Positions 1 through 27,612 of a stretch of DNA of 64,000 bases are shown in pieces. The stretch lies in assembly GCA_028829895.1 (NCBI GenBank), contig CM054179.1:47625891-47689890 (forward strand), in the 5' to 3' direction. The DNA is from Sinotaia quadrata. Its lineage: Eukaryota > Mollusca > Gastropoda > Architaenioglossa > Viviparidae. A program made the translations under genes and the position numbers. The notes beneath the pieces are model-generated. The model saw only the letters and a program-made list of their open reading frames with translations. It was not told the origin of the DNA and did no database searches. Each line of letters starts with the position of its first letter. Position 1 is the first letter of the stretch.

Positions 1-670
1 CATTCCCATGTAAACATAGTATAACAAACCTGAGAAGGATAAAAAAAAAGTACTATCCATAAACAGCAAGTCTATTTTAATTCTGAGATCTGCTGTTATG
101 TCAGAAATATATAAATATAATATATTTATATGTGTGTGTGTGTGAGCTTGTCTATCTAATGCATAATCAAACAAATGCATGCACATGTATTCATGATTTC
201 CCTGCATTATGACCAAAAAAAATGAGGGCAAAAAAATCAAAACATACATAATTTAAATATATGGCCTGAAATAACTTTAAATTCAAAGAAACTAATAGAA
301 TTTGTATTATTATGGGGATTTTTTTTTTTTTTTTGGAGGGGGGGGGGGGTATTTGCATTTGTTTTAAGAAAAGAAATCTTCAAAAATTGATCTTTCACAA
401 TTTAGTGTTGTTGTTTTTTGTAAAAGCATTACTGTAAAAATCTTAGGCTTTATTTTTTTCTCCAAAATTATTTCTCTTAATAATGCTAACTTTCAATCAA
501 ATATTTTGTTTTATAATTATATGCTTAAACTAAACAAATATTATACTAAAGCTAAACTAAAGTATAGAATATAGACATAACATTTATTATTGTTTTCTTT
601 CTTAAATTTAAACAACTAACACATGAGTTTACAACATACTCATACAAATATGGAAATACAGCTAATTTAC
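1..670 (-). other. DPAGT1 intron 3 (partial)
   Basis: AT-rich intron sequence reaching the window edge. It holds a poly-T/poly-G run (about 319-349) and a short TA/TG run near 119-144. I see no further DPAGT1 exon here; the next expected peptide, around the conserved NAINILAG block, is absent. Confidence 0.7.
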
Positions 671-884
671 CTAAATCAAGATCATAACCAAAGAACATCC
701 GAAAAGGTTTTGGCACAATAATTGTGGTTGAGTTGAAGTTTACAAAGTAAACTGTCAGCAAAGGAAGGGATGATATTGTTGGGAGCAACAGCTTATGCCT
801 CCATTTAAGATTGAGAACATCATCAGCAAAGCCAAGAAAGATCATGCAGCAGATGGACAGAAGAGCAGCTAGGTATTCAATGTA
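671..884 (-). CDS. DPAGT1: DPAGT1 coding exon 3 (last one in the window)
   Basis: 214 nt. Begins [13 protein letters not shown] after acceptor TATTCAG and carries the [11 protein letters not shown] catalytic motif. Ends GYDLDL plus one base of the next Gly codon, with donor GTAAAT. The acceptor lies at the edge of an AT-rich tandem array whose units resemble this splice site (see findings). Confidence 0.93.
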
Positions 885-2761
885 CTGAATACATATATAA
901 ATTATATAATATATGTAAATTAAAATGTCAACACACTGAAAACATATATTAATAATACAATAAATTAAAATGTCAATATACTGAATACATTACATATGTA
1001 CATATATAAATTATACAATAAATTAAAATATCAATGTACTGAATAAAGATAACTTATAAGTTATACAATAAATTAAAATGTCAATAAACTGAATAAAGAT
1101 ATAAATTATACAATAAATTACAATGTCAATTTACTGAATAAAGACATAAATTATACAATACACTAAAATATCATTGTACTGAATAAAGATATAAATCACA
1201 CAATAAATTATAATGTCATAAAGCATAAAGTACAACTTCATTTTTTTTAAAATCTCTGCAAACACTATAAGACTTGTAGTTGTACTAAAATAAATGTTCT
1301 GAAATAAGATTCTTGATGAATTATATTTAGAGTAATACAATGAAAACCATAAAATAATTTGACTAAATTAAAAGCCTGTTAAAGAGAATAAAATAGGTTT
1401 TATTCAATAAATGTATGTGAGGGGCCATCATAATGAATTCCAACCAATGCTTATATTTTAGAGGACTTGACCTTTATAAAAAAAAAAGGCATGTCTAATA
1501 ATATTATACCTGTATCTTAATTCTGTTAAGAACTTAGTCAGTTTTCTATTTATCTCACTGTATTCAAAATGAACAAAAAGAAAAACTGAAAGAATTTTAC
1601 TAATACATTTTGAAAGAAAAAGAATTGTGCCTAAATTATTAGCATTTTATGATAGTTGATTTTCCCTGCCCTCTGATTATACAAAATAAAAAATTATTTA
1701 AGCTAAAGAAAAGGTTTCTTGACTTCTCAAAAATACACTGAAACTTACTTCATGATGTGGAAAATTTCCAGATTTATTCTCAGAGAGATGTTTGTAGAAT
1801 GGAACAGGGATGAAGAGGAACATAATTATAAGGAATACAGATCCACAAATCACTCCCATTGACTCTGGTCTGCAAAAAAAACTCCCATAAAGAATTTATA
1901 AATATTTGAATGTGCTTGTTGACTATATGTTCTTCCCCTCCCCTGCACTGGGAATGTTGTAACCAAGGTGTAATAGACATAGATGTGTGTATGTCTAATA
2001 GTCAATATTTCCCACAGTATAACATTAGGAATTCATAACATATATAATTATAATTAATTCTCTAATATTAAAATATATACTAATTTTTTTACACTATTAC
2101 ATGTAATGTCAAACTCACCTGTACATTTTTTATTTGGTCATGTCATGATCTAGTACAAGATTCGAAACTTATATATATTATCTGCTAGGACAAATGACTT
2201 AAGCATGCCTATACAGAAAGGTGCTGCCATGGAATGTTACATGACTGGTCATCAGCAAACTGTAAGAGAATAGTTGTATAACACAAGACCATTTCATGTC
2301 AGAGACCTCAATGTATAGTCTCACCAGATTAAGCCACCAAAAATGACAAGACTACTCCATAGTCAGATGATAAGGGATTACTTAGGAAAAAGGTAGCAAT
2401 GTAGTGTATGACAGGATTTGGGCAGCCATGAGTGGGGCTAAACTGCTGACCTTTGATGGACAGATGGAAGAATTGGCAAAGTAAATTCTTCATGTTCAAT
2501 AAGAATTCATATTGTTTTGTTTCGTTCTTCTGTTTGTCCAGTACTCATTACAATCATATTCACACACTCGCACACAGAGCCAATAAAACGTTCCTTTGCA
2601 TGAAAGAATAAATTCGGGCCCCACCCAACCATCAAGGGTGTCTGTCTTGTGTCTTTTGTAAAATCTAAAAGACAACGTCTTACTGGCACATGTCACGAGC
2701 TGCCCACTCCTCATGAGAGAGAGATACATTGAAGCAGCCAAACGAGAACCCGTATGAAACA

Positions 2762-2813
<52 letters not shown>

Positions 2814-4070
2814 TGAACAGGCATGATGAATTAATTTACAAGGTATGACTTAACTATGCCTGAAGAAAATGAATATTTGTTAACTTTAAAGTTATGTGAA
2901 AAATAATAAAATATTTGATTATAAACTGTATGTATGTGAGTGTGTGAATGTGTATGTGCTTTTGAATAAGCTACTTAATGTATGTGTTTTGTATTTTAGT
3001 TCAGTTTTCTACATATAAAAGAGTATTTACTAATTAATTCAAACTCAAGTAGTACTATTACATTTCACAATCCATCAATATTTTTAGTTTGTATCTGTAC
3101 TTATTGTACACTCATTTATTCATCCATCCATTTTATTTATATAGCTTTTAAAAAAAAAATCATGTATTTACTTCATGCTGTAATTTTGCATATTTAATTC
3201 AGTAGCTCTGTAGTTTTAGAAGTTAGTCTCATGTCTCTTTTTTCTATCCATTAATTTCTGTCATGACTTCATGTGTCAATATGGTGTGGAATTATAATAA
3301 ATAAGATTAAGCATCTCTTTTAAGTCATCATTCTTATTTTAAGCTATTACCATTATTATTAAATTCCCATTTAACTGTATGTACAATGTATACCCCATGA
3401 TAGTATATGTAATTTGTTGAAGAAAATCTTGACTTTTCCAGTTTATAAGTGTCCATAAGAATGCTCTAGCTAGTAACAAATAAAACCTAGTATTCTGACC
3501 CCTCTGAACGCCTTAACAAGGCATTTAGAAATTTTTAGTAGATAAATCCAATCAAATCTCTACATCTCCTTCAATAATAATGTTCCAGAATGCTTCCAAA
3601 AGTTAACGTGAAAGACATACATTGAAGAACTCTAACTGAGCTATCCATCCATCCGTCTATCAATTTGAAAAATAATTTATCTGGATGTAACTCAGCCAAG
3701 ACTTATCTATTACTCATTTATGATATTTATTATTACTGACATACAACAACACATCCATAAAGGTAGTTAATTCAATGATATTTTAAATATTCAACTTTGC
3801 CTTCCATAAAATAAACGACTTCTGATGCAATCAGACCACAACATTCGTCAGCCGTAGACAACATGCCGAAAGAATAGCATTTTTTTAGCAGACGATAAGT
3901 AGCGAGACTTACATTTTCTGCTTCGTTGTTTTGCTCATATCAATTCCATAAAGATTGCTTTTGATAAACATCTCTTGAAACTTTGGAATAATATTTAAAC
4001 AGACTAAAAAACCAACATTAGCCATAAGTGCATTGATAACAAGAGTTAGAACACTGTCACCAAGCTCCAT
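671..4070 (-). CDS. DPAGT1: DPAGT1, UDP-GlcNAc:dolichyl-phosphate GlcNAc-1-phosphotransferase (5' part, three exons)
   Basis: This enzyme moves GlcNAc-1-phosphate from UDP-GlcNAc to dolichyl phosphate in the ER membrane, the first step of the N-glycan precursor pathway and the target of tunicamycin. Coding exons are 4070-3913, 1869-1749 and 884-671, giving residues 1-164 plus one base; human DPAGT1 is about 408 residues, so roughly 40% is here and the rest lies beyond base 1. All junctions have GT/AG sites and the phases fit. The N-terminus reads [20 protein letters not shown], a first membrane helix. Exon 2 opens [10 protein letters not shown], as in the human protein, and exon 3 holds the family motif [20 protein letters not shown] with the conserved aspartate pair (about residues 114-115), then PTISSLPLL and VPKPFR. 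The gene is divergent from the vWA gene, whose start codon is 5.9 kb away. Confidence 0.95.
879..1218. repeat. AT-rich tandem repeat with splice-acceptor-like units
   Basis: About seven imperfect units of roughly 45-60 bp in DPAGT1 intron 2, sharing ataaattatacaataaatta and a segment of the form caatgtactgaataaag. The copy at 879-893 spans the exon 3 acceptor, whose minus-strand reading is TATTCAG then TACATTG. Confidence 0.8.
1749..1869 (-). CDS. DPAGT1: DPAGT1 coding exon 2
   Basis: 121 nt. Acceptor TTTTTTTGCAG precedes 1869. The exon begins with the last base of Ile53, then [19 protein letters not shown] (second membrane helix), and ends NFPHHE in phase 0 with donor GTAAGT. Confidence 0.93.
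1870..3912 (-). other. DPAGT1 intron 1
   Basis: 2.0 kb AT-rich intron. It contains a (TA)n microsatellite at about 2764-2809 and a somewhat GC-richer patch at 2540-2760, where reading frames open on the minus strand have no recognisable product. Nothing else is supported. Confidence 0.75.
2764..2809. repeat. (TA)n microsatellite
   Basis: About 23 uninterrupted TA units. Confidence 0.95.
3913..4070 (-). CDS. DPAGT1: DPAGT1 coding exon 1
   Basis: 158 nt, residues 1-52 plus two bases of codon 53. The ATG occupies 4070-4068. The exon ends KTTKQK followed by the split Ile codon, with donor GTAAGT on the minus strand at 3912-3907. Confidence 0.93.
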
Positions 4071-4142
4071 TTTTCAGGAAGGATAATGAAAACCGTCTGC
4101 TTCTCCTGCAAATTTAAGCTGCCATGTTATATATTCCTGATA

Positions 4143-4152
4143 TCTCGCGAGA
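4143..4152. promoter_or_regulatory. TCTCGCGAGA palindrome upstream of DPAGT1
   Basis: A perfect 10-bp palindrome lying 73 bp upstream of the DPAGT1 ATG in CpG-containing sequence. The same palindrome is a well-known core element of many housekeeping promoters in vertebrates. Its use here is inferred from position. Confidence 0.45.
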
Positions 4153-5600
4153 TACTACGATACATCGTATATGTAGCCAAAACCACAATTCCGAAACACC
4201 AAGTCGCGTAATACTGGGAGATATCGATCAAGTGAAATTTATTATGAAACTCTATTTACATCCCCAAGAATGATTTAGATCAGCGTGCCACAAAATTGTT
4301 TGGTGGCCTGTGCTCATAATTTCTTTTTTAAATCTTGAGTGGCTCGCGAACTTTAAATATTTGATTTATTGTGGTTGAATAAGTTGGGCCACTCTGTACC
4401 ATTTCTTAAAAAGCTATGATCGATTATGCTACTGTACTCTTTATGAAAATCACTATGAGTAGTCTTTTAATTTTAAAAAATATTTCAGATGTTACAAGTC
4501 AATATTATTATTTATTACTAATTATTTTAATTGTTTAAAAATACTGTTGTGAATATCTAGGTCAGTTCATTGATTAAAAAGATAAAATAACAATGCCGAA
4601 ATTAGGATGATAAATAGCAGTTTCCGGCTATCCGCCAATTTCGCTGCTTGGCACGAGGTGTGCCGCTATTGGTAGAGTTGAAGGTGAAAAAAGACAGAAT
4701 GGAGGGTGTTAGATAGGGAAGAGGCAGAGTGGTGATGATGAATGGTGGCCTATTTTCCGTTGCGTTCATGTTTACGGGTAGAGGCATCCACTAGTCCGTG
4801 GGCTAATGTAGTGGTGGTTGCTGTTGATGTAGTAGTAGTCCCCGATGTTGGAGGGGGAGGGGTGTATTTTACAAAGCCCAGGCAAGTAGCACACCAAGTA
4901 CGTACCTAATGTGTACATATGCCCGGGATATTCAACCCCCTGTCCTCCTCACTGGTGTTGTCGTTATTTTGATGCCGTCGCTATCCCCAGTGTCTGTTGG
5001 GATGCGCGTAGATGGGTGCTGGCGGCCAGAAAGATGATCTAGCAGAAGTTGGATCATGTCGACAATGGGGTGGTCGAAATATCCCCACTGCTGATACTAT
5101 TGCTCTCTGTGCTGCCATTGTGATCATTGCTGTTGTTAGTGGTTTCTTCGGCGTTGTTGTGGCTGCTGTTGTAGTTGTTGTTTTCTTGTGGTGGTGGGCG
5201 CCATCTTTTCTTTCTTCCTTATTTTGTTGTTGCTGCTTGATCAACTTCTGTTGTTGTTGTTGTTATTTTTGTTGGCGTCTCGGGCAAGAATGAGAGCAGA
5301 GGGATCTCAAGCACCCTTGTGTATTCGTCCAGAATGGTATTGATTTCGGTCTGTTTGTCTGAAATTTTGGTGTTTGATTTCGGACTGTATTATGTTTTCT
5401 TTGATTCGGTTTTCTTCTTCTGTGTGTTGGCTACTTTATGTTGCTTCTTTTTTCTCTCCTTCTTCCTTGTGGTTTTGTCTGGACTTTTGTCGTCGGTCAC
5501 AGTAGCTGGAGACTGGATTTTTTCTTCAGTCTGTGAAAAAGCCATTTTCTTTTTTGTTTGTTTCTTTTTCCTGCTTAAGAGCCTGGGTCGAGTTGACTTT
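4153..5600. other. Intergenic, no gene seen
   Basis: From about 4600 the sequence is richer in G and C than its surroundings. 5120-5280 is GTT/TTG-biased, which opens several frames with Val, Phe or Thr runs that look compositional rather than coding. A short dispersed motif lies at 4620-4644 (separate entry). No conserved protein is recognisable. Confidence 0.6.
4620..4644 (+). repeat. Dispersed short motif, copy 1
   Basis: Reads gtttccggctatccgccaat then ttcgc. Closely similar blocks lie at 18290-18312 (plus) and 10782-10806 (minus), with flanks that do not match. Confidence 0.5.
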
Positions 5601-5608
5601 CGTTGTTG

Positions 5609-5826
5609 GTTTCGTTTTCCATACGATGTATAGTACTGGTTTCTTTTTCCACATGATGTATTGGTTTCTTTTTCCACACGATGTATTGTATTGATTTCGT
5701 TTTCCACACGATGTATTATATTGGTTTCTTTTTCCACACGATGTATTGTATTGGTTTCTTTTTCCACACGATGTATTGTATTGGTTTCTTTTTCCACAAT
5801 ATGTATTGTATTGGTTTCTTTTTCGA
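5609..5826. repeat. 30-bp minisatellite
   Basis: About seven units, consensus ggtttctttttccacacgat followed by gtattgtatt. The period is divisible by three, so frames stay open on both strands (repeated YCIGFFFHTM on plus, KRNQYNTSCG on minus). I read these as by-products of the repeat. Confidence 0.9.
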
Positions 5827-5959
5827 AAGTGATGGCTTAGGAGAAGATCTTGGAGAATCTGGCTGACCTTCGTAGCATCCTTTGCTGGTGTTCCTTCATC
5901 TACAATGAAGACTGTGAGCCATGGTCGTCTTAAGAGCAGTAAATGCCCACGGGCAAAGC

Positions 5960-6309
5960 AGTGCACTGGGGCCCCTATCTACACAACCATACACAGGAAT
6001 ATAAATTCACAGCAAGTTACAACATACATATTCCGGGTACAAATTAATAACACCCAATCCACTACAAGTCAAATACCAAATGGCACTCCACAGGGTAGTG
6101 CTCTCAGCCCTACCCTCTTCAACATAGCTACACATGACATAAACATAATCATCACTAACACAAACACACAACTAACACAATTTGCTGATGATTCATCACT
6201 CTACAATTCACACAAAGGACAAAGATATTTAACTAATGATCTCCAAAACACCCTCAAAAACCTAGAAGTCTGGACAGAAAAATGTTTAATGTACATACAA
6301 ACACAATGA
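5960..6309 (+). pseudogene. Non-LTR retrotransposon reverse-transcriptase remnant
   Basis: An open frame ending in TGA at 6309 carries reverse-transcriptase blocks in order: a strand-rich stretch (TYIFRVQINNTQ), then NGTPQGSALSPTLFN, the motif B region of Jockey/CR1-like elements, then LTQFADDSSLYN, the F/YADD catalytic motif C, then a helix ending NLEVWTEKC. Endonuclease, fingers and the C-terminal thumb are missing and the frame stops soon after motif C, so this is a truncated dead copy. A (TTA)n run near 6509-6530 could mark the old 3' end. Family assignment beyond Jockey/CR1-like is not possible from this fragment. Confidence 0.8.
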
Positions 6310-7810
<1,501 letters not shown>

Positions 7811-8276
7811 GCGAATACACATTTTTGTTTTCTATCAAGGAATACATATCTTTTTCCTATCAAACGAATACACATTTTTGTTTTCTATCAAGGAATACAT
7901 ATCTTTTTCCTATCAAAGGAATACATATTTTTGTTTTCTATCAAGGAATACATATCTTTTTCCTATCAAAGGAATACACATTTTTGTTTTCTATCAAGGA
8001 ATACATATCTTTTTCCTATCAAAGGAATACATATTTTTGTTTTCTATCAAGGAATACATATCTTTTTCCTATCAAAGGAATACACATTTTCTATCAAGGA
8101 ATACATATCTTTTTCCTATTAAAGGAGTACATATTTTTGTTTCCTACCAAAGGAATACACATTTTCTATCAAGGAATACATACCTTTACCTTTTTCCTAT
8201 TAAAGGAGTATATATTTTTGTTTCCTACAAAAGGAACACACATTTTTGTTTTCTACCAAGGAATATATGTTTGTTT
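7811..8276. repeat. 53-bp minisatellite made of two related half-units
   Basis: A 53-bp period built from two diverged halves, gaatacacatttttgttttc tatcaag and gaatacatatctttttccta tcaaag. The 3' part (8080-8276) is more degenerate and shorter in period. Three plus-strand frames are open through it, with Tyr/Phe/Ile-rich products; I treat these as non-coding. Confidence 0.93.
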
Positions 8277-8305
8277 CCTGCACGATATTCTTTCTCTGAG
8301 ATATA

Positions 8306-8343
8306 AGTTTATCAGTTTATCAGTTTATCAGTTTATCAGTTTA
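8306..8343. repeat. 8-bp tandem repeat
   Basis: gtttatca repeated four to five times. Confidence 0.9.
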
Positions 8344-8658
8344 TTACATTTGTGTCTACTTATGGTACATGACCAGAAATATAGAAATTCAATATGTCTC
8401 AAGAAAATATAACTAAACTAATATCAGGTACAAGAAATAATCTTTAAGTTTAAGAAATTTGTATAGTAACACCACAACACTTATGAATTACTAGTTTAAC
8501 ACTCTGTATATAACCCCTGAGACATTTATCAATTACAGATTTAACACATTTGGAACATAAATATCCGTCATGCACGCCATCAATGAGCAGGTTTCAAGAA
8601 TTAAAAATAAAAAAAATGTAAAGAACCTATAATTCATTTATGTGTACGTTTACGTTAG

Positions 8659-8861
8659 CCACACAGTAACACATACCGATCAGCTATCAAGTATATTTAG
8701 AATAACTTGACGGGAAATACGTTATCACATTACTGACTATATTAGCTGTATCAGACATGTAACACAGTAACAAATACGGACAGCTATCAGGTATATTTAG
8801 GATACCTTGACGGGAAATACGTTATCACATTACTGACTATATTAGCTGTATCAGACATGTA
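8659..8861. repeat. Tandem duplication of about 101 bp
   Basis: Two nearly identical copies (8659-8761 and 8763-8861) of a block from acagtaaca to tcagacatgtaa, differing at only a few positions, so a recent duplication. Confidence 0.9.
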
Positions 8862-9400
8862 AACACTATAAGTTCTAGCTATTTTGTAATTACAATCACG
8901 CCATAAATCAGTAAAAATAATAGAGAGTGGATATTTGACTAAACTTTACAGCATGTTGTTCTTTTATTATATTCTGTATGATTCATAAAGTTCTTTTCTT
9001 GTACAAAATTGTTGGTAAGAATTTTAAAATGGCTTTACTTTTCCTTTAATAAATTAAAAGTAAATTATTTTTTGCGACATTAAAAATATCACTTCTGATG
9101 ATAATTGCTCCATCACACATTACTCATACAAACTCTCATTTAGAAACTTTCTGCCTGCCCCCCCCCAAAAAAAAAACAAAACAAAACAAACAACAAAACG
9201 AAAAGACAAAAAACAAAACCACCTTTTCCCGCTGTAGTTGTCTTTGTAAGAATTTAAGCCCCTCCCTGCACTCTCTCCAAACCCGCCGGGCGCGCACACA
9301 CACAAGTTGAATTCCGTGTCAATAATTAAAAAAAAAATTCTTCTATTGAAAGAAAACGGGCAGAACAAACTGTCGTCATTGTCATTTCAGTGGTTTCAAA
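8862..9400. other. Intergenic, nothing recognised
   Basis: AT-rich to about 9090, then a C/A-rich stretch (9155-9210) with runs of C and A. Frames across 9098-9368 come from this composition and lack any known domain. Confidence 0.5.
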
Positions 9401-10015
9401 TGTAGTTTCTGCTTGAAGCCAGCCCCGCCCCTCCCCTCCTCAGTAATAGTACCGTTACATCGTGTCACGCTCTTAGTGCGCTATTATTGACAGTGGGAAA
9501 GATACCACCCCAACCTGAACTCAAATCCAAGCAGTCTTTATTTCTTCCGGGTTCGTATCAAATTCATGCTATGAAGTACAAAATCAAGGCACGCTGAGAG
9601 AAGCCTTCAATATATAGACTCAGTGCGATGCGAATTTGTTAGCAAACCTGAGCTCTCCTACGTACAGCTTAGTGGTGAGCAAGCCGGTGTACCCGGAAGT
9701 CGGAAAAACCGCGTCTATACACCAACAGAACTCGTGTTCGTTAAGTCAAACATACTGTGAACCGTCAACCGCAAATCAATGTCGGAAAAAAACTGAGCAA
9801 GATCTCTTTCCCACTCTTTTTCTGCAGACTGCCCATCGGACTGGAACCGGGCAACAGAAACAGTAGGTCTGGCTCTAGCTAGCATTGTGTTTTTGACCAG
9901 TCAATGGGTGACGGGGTCAGCAACTCTGATACTCGACTGCGAGGATAAAAGCTACAATTTTCTGTGGTGTGAATTTGGTTCTTAATAAGATTGACTAAAC
10001 ACTCCGTCACAAGGA
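9400..10015 (+). promoter_or_regulatory. Probable promoter/5' UTR region of the vWA gene
   Basis: Relatively GC- and CpG-rich sequence just upstream of the vWA gene start. A TATA-like GATAAAAG at 9944-9951 lies about 70 bp before the ATG. An in-frame TGA at 9992-9994 limits N-terminal extension within this exon. Promoter function is inferred from position and composition. Confidence 0.35.
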
Positions 10016-26738
<16,723 letters not shown>

Positions 26739-27176
26739 TAATGGCCTGAACGACTGACTTTGAACACCTGTTCAAGATTTAGGTTTGAAAGCTAATATTT
26801 CGAGGTTAATCTGTCTCAGAGATTAAAGACAAAACATTAATTAAATAATACTCAGTATTTCAGAAAATCATCATGCAGGATAAAATATTGTTAAGAGTTA
26901 GTATTGATTTTATTCTTATCACTGAGAACGTGTATATGTATGTATGAGAGGGAAAGAGATCTGAAATGGAAAATGAGCTCATAGAACTAAAAGCTGAACA
27001 CAATACTTGTATGTTCAGGTTTTGTTTTATATTAAATTATATATAGATGATTTGACAATAACTTGTAAAGAATAATGATACAAACCACAAAAAGAATGTT
27101 TGTGGAGCAAATTTTTTGATCAAGTTATTTTTATACTCACTACTGTTAATGCCTTTTAAATTGCAATTTTTCTATA

Positions 27177-27182
27177 AATAAA
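27177..27182 (+). terminator. Polyadenylation signal AATAAA, vWA gene
   Basis: First clear AATAAA after the vWA stop codon, 439 nt downstream, in an AU-rich 3' UTR-like context. Confidence 0.55.
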
Positions 27183-27329
27183 GAGTGATAAAAAGCACAA
27201 TCACTTCTGTAATATCAGTATGTGTGACAATTTCAGTGTTATTATCAAGAATTTTAATATATATCCCAAATGCAAAATATTATTTTGTGTATTGGTTAAA
27301 AAACGAATCATAGATTTTCTTCTGAAGGA

Positions 27330-27612
27330 CAAATAAATAATATATTGTCCCACTTTGGGTCAAATGACTCACATATTGGCCCACTTAGGGTCAAACAAAT
27401 CACATATTGGCCCATTCAAAGTCAAATAAATCACACTGACCCACTCAAGGTCATGTGAATCACGTTTAATCTTAGGGTCAAACAAATCACATAATGACCC
27501 ACTTAAGGACAAACACATCATATTGTCCCACTTTGGGTTAAATGAATCACATATTGGCTCACTTAGGGTCAAACAAATCACACAGAGGACCACTTTGGAT
27601 GAAACAAATCAT
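27330..27612. repeat. About 31-bp degenerate minisatellite with GGGTCA cores
   Basis: About eight units around cacatattggcccacttagg gtcaaacaaat; variants carry AGGTCA or GGGTCA. Confidence 0.9.

Noticed and set aside
4981..5293. Overlapping plus and minus frames with Val/Phe or Thr/Lys runs
   Set aside because: Caused by GTT/TTG-biased composition; no domain, no homology and no splice continuity.
5390..5966. Minus-strand frames of 135 and 146 codons with KRNQYNTSCG repeats
   Set aside because: By-product of the 30-bp minisatellite; the two frames shadow each other and lack any domain.
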